From Methanothermobacter thermautotrophicus (GTDB lineage: Archaea > Methanobacteriota > Methanobacteria > Methanobacteriales > Methanothermobacteraceae), in assembly GCF_014889545.1 (NCBI RefSeq), contig NZ_QKOF01000003.1, positions 1-64,000 of the forward strand: a DNA stretch of 64,000 bases, read 5' to 3'. The notes beneath the pieces were generated by a model. The model saw nothing but the letters and a program-made list of their open reading frames with translations, ran no database searches and had not been told where the DNA came from. Shown in pieces: positions 56,830 through 64,000 of the stretch; the stretch's first letter is position 1, and each line of letters begins with the position of its first letter. The position numbers were made by a program, and so were the translations under genes.

Positions 56830-58662
56830 ATGAAGATTGTTCCAGATACAAGTGTTATTGTTGACGGCAGGATCACCGGGATAGTCCAGGAGGACGAGTT
56901 CAGGGGCAGTGAGGTGATCGTGCCCGAGGCAGTTGTATCTGAACTCGAATACCAGGCCAACCGTGGAAGGGAGACAGGTTTCAATGGCCTGGAGGAACTG
57001 AAGAACCTACAGAAACTCCACAAGGAGAACATAATATCCATGATATTCGTGGGCCGCCGCCCCACAGTGGATGAGATATCCCTCTCAAGGGGTGGTGAGA
57101 TAGATGCCATGATAAGGTCCACGGCAAGGGAATATGATGCGCTTCTCATAACAAGTGACCGGGTCCAGGCCGAGGTGGGGAAGGCCCAGGGCCTGGACGT
57201 CTTCTACATCAAACCGGAGGTTCTGGGGTACGAGGAGCTGGAGATAAGCAGGTACTTCGATGAACACACCATGTCGGTACACCTCAAGGAGAATGTCGTC
57301 CCGATGGCCAAGAAGGGCCGGCCAGGTGAAATCCAGCTGGTCGAGATCGATAAAAGACCACTTAAACATTCAGATATAAGCAGGATGGCCCGTGAGATCG
57401 TGGAGAGGGCCAAGAGTGATTTCAAGAGCTTCATAGAGATCGAGATGGAGGGCGCCACGGTCGTACAGTTCCGTGAGTACAGGATATCCATTGCAAGACC
57501 ACCATTCTCAGAGGCCTTTGAGATAACCGCGGTCAGGCCTGTGGCCAGGGTTTCACTGGAGGATTACAGGCTATCAGACAGGCTCGTGGAGAGGCTCAGG
57601 GACACAGCCAAGGGCGTGCTCATTGCAGGCGCCCCTGGCGCGGGTAAGAGTACCTTTGCCCAGGCGGTTGCAGAGTTCTACAGCAGGGAGATGAAGGCTG
57701 TTGTGAAGACCATGGAGTCACCCAGGGACCTCCAGGTCGGTGATGAGATAACACAGTACGCACCCATTGAGAGGGACATGCAGAAGACAGCAGACATACT
57801 CCTCCTTGTGAGGCCCGACTACACCATCTATGATGAACTCAGGAAGACCCGTGACTTCAGGATATTCGCTGATATGAGGCTTGCAGGTGTGGGTATGGTG
57901 GGTGTGGTTCACGCCACGAGGCCCATAGACGCAATACAGAGGATCCTTGGAAGGGTCGAGCTGGGTGTCATACCCTCAGTTGTTGATACAACCATATTCA
58001 TCGAGGACGGGGAGGTTAAGGCCGTCTACGATGTCTCCCTCACCGTGAAGGTGCCCACCGGTATGCAGGAGGCTGACCTTGCAAGGCCGGTCATCGAGAT
58101 CAGGGACCTTGAGTCAGGGGAACTCATGCATGAGATATACACCTACGGCGAGCAGACGATAGTCATGGACGTCTCAAAGGCCTCCCCTGAAAGGCGCAAA
58201 CCATCAGCCCACAGGATAGCTGAGAGGGAAATCGAGAGGGAGTTCCGCAGGAGGATCCCCGGTGCAAGGGTTAGGGTTGAACTTGAATCCGATGAACGTG
58301 CAAGGGTATGGATAGATGAGAAGTACATACCCCAGGTTATAGGTAAGAAGGGCAAGACCATCGAGGAGATCGAGAACAGCATAGGTATAAGTATCGGCGT
58401 GGAACCACTGGAGGAGAGGGAAATCGAGGAGACCGTCAAGGTCCCTGTTGAACTTGCAGGAAATTACGTGGTCCTGAACTTTGGCAGGGACGCTGTTGGA
58501 GTATCCTTTGATATACTCGTGGATAACGAGTATCTGTTCACAGCCACCGTAGGGAAGAAGGGGACCATAAAACTCAGAAGGGACATAGAGCTGGCTGAGA
58601 TCATAATGGAGGCCGTGAAGAAGGGCATACCTGTAAGGGCCAGGGTCAGGCCAGAGGCTTAA
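56830..58662 (+). CDS. PIN-domain, VirB11-like ATPase, KH-domain protein
   Basis: 610 residues. Residues 1-125: PIN domain (VPDTSVIVDGRI, VVSELEYQ, EIDAMIRSTAREYDALLITSDRV with four acidic residues). Residues 235-430: secretion-type ATPase with Walker A GAPGAGKS (267-274) and the ARP-like HATRPIDAIQR. Residues about 495-540: KH RNA-binding domain (YIPQVIGKKGKTIEEIE). The architecture is widespread in archaea (COG1855-like) and suggests an RNA- or ribosome-linked nuclease ATPase, but no function is established. It abuts the hisI stop. Confidence 0.9.
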   Translation: MKIVPDTSVIVDGRITGIVQEDEFRGSEVIVPEAVVSELEYQANRGRETGFNGLEELKNLQKLHKENIISMIFVGRRPTVDEISLSRGGEIDAMIRSTAREYDALLITSDRVQAEVGKAQGLDVFYIKPEVLGYEELEISRYFDEHTMSVHLKENVVPMAKKGRPGEIQLVEIDKRPLKHSDISRMAREIVERAKSDFKSFIEIEMEGATVVQFREYRISIARPPFSEAFEITAVRPVARVSLEDYRLSDRLVERLRDTAKGVLIAGAPGAGKSTFAQAVAEFYSREMKAVVKTMESPRDLQVGDEITQYAPIERDMQKTADILLLVRPDYTIYDELRKTRDFRIFADMRLAGVGMVGVVHATRPIDAIQRILGRVELGVIPSVVDTTIFIEDGEVKAVYDVSLTVKVPTGMQEADLARPVIEIRDLESGELMHEIYTYGEQTIVMDVSKASPERRKPSAHRIAEREIEREFRRRIPGARVRVELESDERARVWIDEKYIPQVIGKKGKTIEEIENSIGISIGVEPLEEREIEETVKVPVELAGNYVVLNFGRDAVGVSFDILVDNEYLFTATVGKKGTIKLRRDIELAEIIMEAVKKGIPVRARVRPEA

Positions 58663-58673
58663 AGGGTGGTGTG

Positions 58674-59417
58674 ATGAGGATAGGTGTCTCAACCCTTGCA
58701 CTCACACCGTCCCCACTGGGGGAGATGCTGGAGTACATCGAGGCCCTGGGGGCTGACTGCTGTGAAATCATATACGAGCACCCCCTCTCTGAGGTGGAGG
58801 TCACAGACTCCTACAGCCTTGAATTCACGGTTCACGCCCCAATCTCGGATATCAACATAGCATCCCTCAATGACACCGTAAGGGAGGCCTCAATCAGGGA
58901 GGTTGAATCCGCAGTGGACCTTGCAGCTGAACTTGACTCTGAGGTGGTGGTGGTCCACCCGGGCACCGTCCCCTTCCTGGGGAGGCCCTACAGGGACCTT
59001 ATAGCTGAGAGGAACCTGGAGTCCCTTGCAGCAATATCAGAATACGCATCTGATAGGGGTGTCGGTGTATACCCTGAGAACATGCCCCGCCTGGAGGGGC
59101 CGCTGCTCAGGGAACTTGAGGAGCTCTGGGTGGTTGCAGAGGAGCTCGGAATCATGGTAACCCTCGACGCGGCCCACGCAGCCACCATGGGTTACTCCAC
59201 GGAGGAGATGGTGTCACCCCATGTGGGACATGTCCACCTGTCTGACAACAACGGTGAGGTTGACAGCCACGACGCCCTGGGCGAGGGATCACTGGACATC
59301 AAGGCACTCCTGGATGGACTGAAGGGCGCAGGCTACAGTGGAGTCCTCACAGTTGAGGTCAAGACACCTGAAGAGGTTAAACGGAGTGTTGAGTTCCTGA
59401 GGGATATTATCCTTTGA
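58674..59417 (+). CDS. AP-endonuclease-2/xylose-isomerase-like TIM barrel protein
   Basis: 247 residues. MRIGVSTLALTPSPLGEMLEYIEALG start, HAPISD, VVVVHPGT, YPENMPR, TLDAAHAATMG and HVHLSDN with metal-binding Glu/His/Asp are the sugar isomerase/epimerase (AP endonuclease family 2) pattern. The substrate is unknown. ATG 58674 has AGGGTGG upstream; GTG 58671 is a possible earlier start. It follows the PIN-ATPase gene closely. Confidence 0.85.
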   Translation: MRIGVSTLALTPSPLGEMLEYIEALGADCCEIIYEHPLSEVEVTDSYSLEFTVHAPISDINIASLNDTVREASIREVESAVDLAAELDSEVVVVHPGTVPFLGRPYRDLIAERNLESLAAISEYASDRGVGVYPENMPRLEGPLLRELEELWVVAEELGIMVTLDAAHAATMGYSTEEMVSPHVGHVHLSDNNGEVDSHDALGEGSLDIKALLDGLKGAGYSGVLTVEVKTPEEVKRSVEFLRDIIL

Positions 59418-59483
59418 GTGTATTGTTCAGTTCTCTGGGAGAATCAGAGTTCACTGGATATTTTGTGGATTAAGGTGATTGTT

Positions 59484-60164
59484 ATGAAGATAGCAGTTAT
59501 TGGCGGAACAGGAGACCAGGGCCTTGGACTGGCCCTGAGATTTGCATTAGCAGGCGAAGAAGTAATTATAGGTTCAAGGGACGCTGAAAAGGCATCCAAA
59601 GCAGCCTCTAAGGTCCTTGAGATCGCTGGAAGGGATGAACTTAGTGTTGAGGGTGCCACCAACCCTGATGCGGCAGCCTCTGCAGATGTGGTGGTGCTCA
59701 CGGTTCCACTCCAGGCCCAGATGGTTACACTGTCCTCAATAAGGGATCAGGTGAGGGACAAGGTCCTCATAGACGCCACAGTACCCATAGACAGCTGCAT
59801 AGGAGGCTCAGCAGTCAGGTACATTGACCTCTGGGAGGGTTCAGCGGCTGAGAGGGCTGCAAGGTTCCTCGGTGATCAGGGCACAAGGGTCGCAGCCGCC
59901 TTCAACAACATAAGTGCCTCAGCCCTCCTTGAAGTATCTGAGCCAGTGGACTGTGACTGCCTGGTGGCATCAGACCACAGGGATGCCCTTGAAGTTGCAG
60001 CTGAACTTGCAGAGAAGATAGAGGGTGTCAGGGCCATTGAATGCGGCGGCCTTGAGAATGCGAGGATCATTGAGAAGATAACCCCACTCCTCATAAACCT
60101 CAACATAAAGAACAGGGTGAGGAATGCGGGTATAAGAATCACAAACCTTCCAGATAGGGACTAG
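59484..60164 (+). CDS. npdG: F420-dependent NADP reductase
   Basis: 226 residues. MKIAVIGGTGDQGLGLALRFALAGEEVIIGSRDAEKA is the NADP-binding start of Fno/NpdG. DVVVLTVPLQAQ, CIGGSAVRYIDLWEGSAAERAARFLG and VAAAFNNISASALLEV follow. It transfers hydride between F420H2 and NADP+, supplying NADPH for biosynthesis in methanogens. ATG 59484 follows AAGGTGAT; the frame runs 22 codons upstream without one. Confidence 0.95.
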   Translation: MKIAVIGGTGDQGLGLALRFALAGEEVIIGSRDAEKASKAASKVLEIAGRDELSVEGATNPDAAASADVVVLTVPLQAQMVTLSSIRDQVRDKVLIDATVPIDSCIGGSAVRYIDLWEGSAAERAARFLGDQGTRVAAAFNNISASALLEVSEPVDCDCLVASDHRDALEVAAELAEKIEGVRAIECGGLENARIIEKITPLLINLNIKNRVRNAGIRITNLPDRD

Positions 60165-60238
60165 GCACAGGTGGCATCAAGATACTCTGCCCAATCCCTC
60201 CTGGATTCACAGATCAAATAACGTTCAAGTTGATTGAA

Positions 60239-60823
60239 ATGGAGATACTAAGGAATACTGTTCAGAAGATAGCTAAACACGCCATTGAGGCGATAGACAA
60301 GGTTGATGAAGCTGAACTTGAGAGGATGATCTCAAAGATAATGGAGGCAAGATCAGTTTTCATCGTTGGAACAGGCAGATCCGAGCTGATAGGGAAGGCC
60401 TTTGCAATGAGGCTCATGCACCTCGGATTCACGGTCCACGTGGTGGGTGACGTTACAACACCTGCCATAAGGGACGAGGACTGCCTGATAGCCATCTCAG
60501 GGTCCGGTGAAACCAAGACAGTCACACTGGCGGCTGAGACATCAAGGTCTGTGGGTGCAACGGTGGTGGCTGTGACTGCAACACCTGAGTCAACCCTCAC
60601 AGGTTACAGTGACGTGGTCATATGCATCCCCAGCAAGACAAAGGAGCCCTGGAAGTACTACACCTCGGGTGTTCTCAGGGGAGAATATGACGACCTCACA
60701 CCCATGGGCACACTCTTTGAGGACAGCACCCACCTCTTCCTGGACGGCCTCATAGCCGAGTTCATGTCAATCCTTGGAAAGAGGGAGAAGGACCTCAAGG
60801 AGAGGCACGCCATAATAGAGTAG
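60239..60823 (+). CDS. 6-phospho-3-hexuloisomerase-like SIS-domain protein
   Basis: 194 residues from ATG 60239 (TTG 60230 possible, no clear ribosome site for either). SIS domain with VFIVGTGRSELIGKAFAMRLMHLGFTVHVVG, then CLIAISGSGETKTVTLAAE and CIPSKTKEPWKYY. Closest to hexuloisomerases of the archaeal ribulose monophosphate route to ribose phosphate. Its partner hexulose phosphate synthase is not nearby. The endA gene follows. Confidence 0.85.
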   Translation: MEILRNTVQKIAKHAIEAIDKVDEAELERMISKIMEARSVFIVGTGRSELIGKAFAMRLMHLGFTVHVVGDVTTPAIRDEDCLIAISGSGETKTVTLAAETSRSVGATVVAVTATPESTLTGYSDVVICIPSKTKEPWKYYTSGVLRGEYDDLTPMGTLFEDSTHLFLDGLIAEFMSILGKREKDLKERHAIIE

Positions 60824-60844
60824 TCACTTCAGGGAGGTCTGAGA

Positions 60845-61351
60845 GTGGAGGGACAGCTCGGGGACGAAGTGGTCACCATAAAGGCCAGCTCCATAGCAAG
60901 GAGGCTTCATGGGAAGAGCCACTACGGTAAGATGTATGAGGACAGACTTCAGCTTTCACTCATCGAGGCCGCCTACCTAATGGAGAGGGGTAAACTAAAG
61001 CTCATGAAGGACGAAGATGAGGTGTCCCTTGAGGAGTTCATATCCCTCCTCGGTGAACGGGGACTCTACAGCAAGTACCTTGTCTACAGGGACCTCAGGA
61101 ACAGGGGATACATAGTTAAAACAGGATTCAAGTATGGTGCAGAGTTCAGACTCTATGAGAGGGGAGGGGCTCCGGGCAGGACCCACTCAGCCTACCTTGT
61201 GAGGGTGATATCAGAGAATGATACCATCCACGCCCTGGACTTCTCGAGCTATGTGAGGGTGGCCCATGGGGTTAACAAGAAGCTTCTCATGGCCTTCCTC
61301 GACGATGAGGAGGACATAACCTACTACCTTGTTGACTGGATAAGACCATGA
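60845..61351 (+). CDS. endA: tRNA-splicing endonuclease EndA
   Basis: 168 residues, homotetramer type. The catalytic triad is recognisable as Tyr104 (YGAEFRLYERG), His114 (RTHSAYLV) and Lys145 (VAHGVNKKLLMA), with the 10- and 31-residue spacings of the Methanocaldococcus enzyme. It excises introns at bulge-helix-bulge motifs of tRNA precursors. GTG 60845 follows GGGAGG. It lies 21 bases after the hexuloisomerase gene. Confidence 0.95.
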   Translation: MEGQLGDEVVTIKASSIARRLHGKSHYGKMYEDRLQLSLIEAAYLMERGKLKLMKDEDEVSLEEFISLLGERGLYSKYLVYRDLRNRGYIVKTGFKYGAEFRLYERGGAPGRTHSAYLVRVISENDTIHALDFSSYVRVAHGVNKKLLMAFLDDEEDITYYLVDWIRP

Positions 61352-61411
61352 AGTGCCGCTAATCAGGCTTTAGCAGGAAACCATGAAATAACGGTGCTGC
61401 AGGTGATATGA

Positions 61412-62506
61412 TTGATAGACCCTTGGGGATCAGCAAACCTTGAATACCAGGATCTTATTGAGAACTTCGGCGTCAGACCCTTCAGTGAGGTCCTTGACCA
61501 GCTACCCGAACCATGCTGGCTCATGAGGAGGGGCATAATCTTCGGGCACAGGGACTACGATAGGATAGTCAGTGCCATGAGGAAGGGCCAGGACTTTGCG
61601 GTTGTAACAGGGATGATGCCAAGCGGAAGGATGCACATAGGCCACAAGATGATCGTGGATCAGCTCAGATGGTACGACAGGATGGGGGCCGAGATATTCA
61701 TACCCATAGCAGACATGGAGGCCTACTCAGCCAGGGGGGTGGACTTTGAGGACTCAAGGAGGATAGCAGTGGAGGAGTACATTGCAGGGTACATGGCCCT
61801 TGGACTTGACCTTGAGAAGGATAACATACACGTCTACCTCCAGTCAGAGAACCTACTGGTGGAGGACCTTGCCTACGTCCTCGCAGGGAAGGTCAACTTC
61901 AATGAGCTCAGGGCCATCTATGGCTTCAGCGGATCCACCAGCATGGCCCACATGTACGCCCCCATCATACAGGTTTCAGACATCCTGCACCCGCAGCTGG
62001 AGGAACTGGGGGGCCCCAGACCCGTCCTTGTCCCTGTTGGCCCGGACCAGGACCCCCATATAAGGCTGACCAGGGATATAGCAGCCAGGTTCAGGGAGAA
62101 GTATGGATTCATCCTCCCATCATCGACATACCACAGGTTCATGGGGGGACTGACCGGGGGTAAGATGTCAAGCAGCAGGCCAAAATCCGCCATATTCCTG
62201 AGCGACACACCTGAGGAGGCCGAGGAGAAGATAAGGAACGCCAAGACAGGGGGGAGGGAGACCCTGAAGGAGCAGAGGGAACTCGGTGGGGTCCCTGAGG
62301 AGTGCATAATATATGAGACCCTCCTCTACCACATGTCAGGTTCAGACTCCAGACTCCAGGAGATCTATGAGTCATGCAGAAACGGTACACTTATGTGTGG
62401 TGAGTGCAAAAATAATACTGCAGAGTTTATCAGGAAGTTCTTTGAGGAACTTTCAGTGAAAAGGGAGAAGGCCCTTCCTGCTGCCAGAAGGATTCTTGAG
62501 GGATGA
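61412..62506 (+). CDS. trpS: Tryptophanyl-tRNA synthetase
   Basis: 364 residues, class Ic. HIGH-type motif [11 protein letters not shown] (75-78), [27 protein letters not shown], and KMSSS in GGKMSSSRP near residue 250. The large archaeal/eukaryotic-like form. The TTG at 61412 follows AGGTGAT; the ATG at 61408 is out of frame and would give an 11-codon peptide. The SpoIIM-like gene overlaps this frame by no coding bases but starts 28 bases after the stop. Confidence 0.95.
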   Translation: MIDPWGSANLEYQDLIENFGVRPFSEVLDQLPEPCWLMRRGIIFGHRDYDRIVSAMRKGQDFAVVTGMMPSGRMHIGHKMIVDQLRWYDRMGAEIFIPIADMEAYSARGVDFEDSRRIAVEEYIAGYMALGLDLEKDNIHVYLQSENLLVEDLAYVLAGKVNFNELRAIYGFSGSTSMAHMYAPIIQVSDILHPQLEELGGPRPVLVPVGPDQDPHIRLTRDIAARFREKYGFILPSSTYHRFMGGLTGGKMSSSRPKSAIFLSDTPEEAEEKIRNAKTGGRETLKEQRELGGVPEECIIYETLLYHMSGSDSRLQEIYESCRNGTLMCGECKNNTAEFIRKFFEELSVKREKALPAARRILEG

Positions 62507-62534
62507 AAATGGGAGATCTGATGGGGGCTCGAAG

Positions 62535-63170
62535 ATGAGAGGGAAGGAGAAATATGAGGGCACCCTGAGTTACCTTATGAGGAACAATGAGACCTTTCTA
62601 ATGGCATCAACCTTCCTCTTCCTCATATCCCTCTTTGGAGGGTATCTGTTCTCGGGATCCATTGGGGACCTTATAAGGCCTCTCATGGATGAGTTTAGGA
62701 GGAGCGTGGCCGAGGGTGAGATTAAGCTTTCAACGGCATCCATATTCATCCACAACCTCCAGGCTGCTCTTCTGATATATGGTGGAGGTTTGCTTCTAGG
62801 TGTTTTCACGGCCCTCTTCCTTATTGTGAACGGCCTGTTCATAGGATTCTTTGCATCCCAGGTGCCACTGGGGGATTTCATCTTCCTTACACTGCCCCAC
62901 GGGATATTTGAGATCCCTGGTCTCATAATCGCAGGGGCCGCCGGTTTCAGGCTTGCAAGTTTTGTCTACCACCTCTTCAGTGACATGCTGACAGAGACAT
63001 GGTACGGTTCCTTCACTGAGAGGCTGACCCACTTCCTTGGCAGAAACCAGGATGAGCTTGTGGAGTCACTGCTTCTCTTTGGGGTGGGGATAATCTTCCT
63101 AGTTGTTGCAGCATTTGTGGAGGCGAACCTCACACTGGGGATATACAGCTACATAAAGGGTTCCATATAA
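62535..63170 (+). CDS. SpoIIM-like (stage II sporulation protein M) membrane protein
   Basis: 211 residues with five predicted membrane helices. HNLQAALLIYGGGLLLGVFTALFLIVNGLFIGFF and LPHGIFEIPGLIIAGAAGFRLA are the SpoIIM/DUF95 signature. In bacteria SpoIIM acts in peptidoglycan remodelling; archaeal copies are unassigned. ATG 62535 follows GGGGG; the frame opens 13 codons upstream at a TTG. Confidence 0.85.
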   Translation: MRGKEKYEGTLSYLMRNNETFLMASTFLFLISLFGGYLFSGSIGDLIRPLMDEFRRSVAEGEIKLSTASIFIHNLQAALLIYGGGLLLGVFTALFLIVNGLFIGFFASQVPLGDFIFLTLPHGIFEIPGLIIAGAAGFRLASFVYHLFSDMLTETWYGSFTERLTHFLGRNQDELVESLLLFGVGIIFLVVAAFVEANLTLGIYSYIKGSI

Positions 63171-63285
63171 TGGTCTTTATAACAGTAATGACAGACAAAT
63201 GAGGTGGACGCCGGATCCATTGCTGATCCTGAGATTTACTGAATGTGAGAGAATTATTCCTATTAATAGAGTGGATGGTGAATCT

Positions 63286-64000
63286 GTGATAAGGTGCATA
63301 TCATGCGGTAGAGAGTACCCTCTGGATGAGATCATATACACCTGCAGGGAGTGCGGGTCAGTACTTGAAGTTGAATGTGACGTTGAGGTCTCAAGGGATG
63401 TCTTCAGGGGCAGAAGGCAGAACATGTGGAGGTACAGGGAGTTCATGCCTGTGGACCCCTCCAGGATAGTCAGCCTTGATGAGGGGGGAACACCCTTTGT
63501 CAGGTGTGACACCATAGGATCTGAACTCGGTGTTGAGCTCTACGTGAAGGTTGAGGGATCCAATCCCACAGGGAGCTTCAAGGACAGGGGGATGAGTGTG
63601 GGGATCACAAAGGCCCTTGAACTTGGAGTGGATACCGTGGGCTGCGCCTCAACCGGTAACACCTCAGCCTCACTTGCAGCCTACGCTGCCAGGGCAGGAA
63701 TGGGCTGCGTGGTTCTCCTCCCATCAGGTAAGGTTGCCCTGGGTAAACTTGCCCAGGCAATGTTCCACGGGGCCAGGGTCCTCTCGGTGAAGGGGAACTT
63801 TGACGAGGCCCTTGAGGCTGTTACAGAACTTGCGCTGATGGGTGAACTGTACCTCCTCAACTCCGTGAACCCCTTCAGGCTTGAGGGTCAGAAATCAATA
63901 GGCTTTGAGATAGTGGACGACCTCGGCTGGGAGTCTCCGGACCGCATCATACTGCCTGTGGGGAATGCCGGTAACATTTCAGCCATATGGAAGGGTATCT
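63286..64000 (+). CDS. thrC: Threonine synthase, 5' part
   Basis: The frame continues past the right edge, giving about 238 residues. An N-terminal zinc-ribbon (CISCGREYPLDEIIYTCRECGSVLEVEC) is followed by the PLP-dependent core: LDEGGTPFVRCDTIG, the PLP lysine in NPTGSFKDRGMSVG and STGNTSASLAAYAARAG. It makes threonine from phosphohomoserine. The GTG at 63286 has GGTGA five bases upstream; an in-frame GTG lies at 63271. Not yet distinguishable from cysteate synthase, but the ribbon form is typical of ThrC. Confidence 0.88.
   Translation, partial: MIRCISCGREYPLDEIIYTCRECGSVLEVECDVEVSRDVFRGRRQNMWRYREFMPVDPSRIVSLDEGGTPFVRCDTIGSELGVELYVKVEGSNPTGSFKDRGMSVGITKALELGVDTVGCASTGNTSASLAAYAARAGMGCVVLLPSGKVALGKLAQAMFHGARVLSVKGNFDEALEAVTELALMGELYLLNSVNPFRLEGQKSIGFEIVDDLGWESPDRIILPVGNAGNISAIWKGI

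Noticed and set aside
61408-61443. 11-codon frame starting at ATG 61408 in front of trpS as a Trp attenuator
   Set aside because: It contains no Trp codon and overlaps the trpS start; no hairpin or T-run was seen, so an attenuator is unsupported.

Overview
The window is a piece of a hydrogenotrophic methanogen chromosome, almost certainly Methanothermobacter (class Methanobacteria). The evidence is archaeal information-processing genes (thermosome, RFC large and small subunits, S8e, EndA, a split family B DNA polymerase) beside methanogen genes (methanogenesis marker 4/MtxX, F420-dependent NADP reductase, F420H2 oxidase FprA, HypE, cyclic 2,3-diphosphoglycerate synthetase). Start regions carry strong GGAGG/GGTGA ribosome binding sites, TTG and GTG starts are frequent, and TATA-box promoters lie in the gaps. 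From memory the gene order follows M. thermautotrophicus Delta H roughly from MTH184 to MTH253; I could not check this by alignment. I see no tRNA, rRNA, CRISPR array, insertion sequence or prophage.

Layout. 1-3.0 kb: start of an isocitrate/isopropylmalate dehydrogenase-family gene, TPR and HEAT-repeat proteins, malate dehydrogenase. 3.3-8.1 kb: a tight operon of pdxT and an archaeal split glutamate synthase (glutaminase domain, GXGXG domain, a rearranged F420-dehydrogenase-like Fe-S protein, FMN/Fe-S synthase domain). 8.2-12.2 kb: MFS exporter, double CDGSH Fe-S protein, and a CbiM metal transporter gene with two unusual exported partners. 12.4-17.3 kb: DEAD-box helicase, 5-formyl-THF cyclo-ligase-like protein, RDD protein, hypE, then rps8e-polB2. 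17.5-21.5 kb: HAD phosphatase, an AAA+ ATPase/membrane protein pair, exonuclease III. 21.7-24.4 kb: iron operon (DtxR-FeoA fusion and FeoB) with palindromic operator candidates. 24.5-27.0 kb: acetate channel and acetyl-CoA synthetase. 27.1-34.2 kb: thermosome, small methanogen protein, FprA, QueG-like Fe-S protein, a peptide-deformylase-like protein, cpgS, UPF0058.

34.5-39.0 kb: hisD, aspS, cobH and hemL on the plus strand. 39.1-44.9 kb: zinc-ribbon membrane protein, DUF4012 protein, mtxX/marker 4, cis-prenyltransferase, TatD, CMD-family protein, riboflavin-pathway reductase and DUF483. 45.1-50.8 kb: a secreted, membrane-anchored CobN homologue, a FwdC-like GXGXG protein and an unknown gene. 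50.9-54.3 kb: rfcL, rfcS, aroE (which appears to start at CTG). 54.4-64.0 kb: RNA-ligase partner PIN protein, hisS, hisI, a PIN-ATPase-KH protein, TIM-barrel protein, npdG, hexuloisomerase, endA, trpS, a SpoIIM-like membrane protein and the start of thrC.

The most striking observation is the 352-residue protein at 5491-6549. It contains the two halves of the FrhB/FdhB F420-binding family in swapped order with a ferredoxin domain between them. This is a natural circular permutation sitting inside a glutamate synthase operon, and it suggests an F420H2-linked glutamate synthase. Other points worth following are a candidate nitrogen-type operator in front of that operon, the solitary CbiM module, an archaeal peptide-deformylase-like protein, the extracytoplasmic CobN, and the DtxR boxes.
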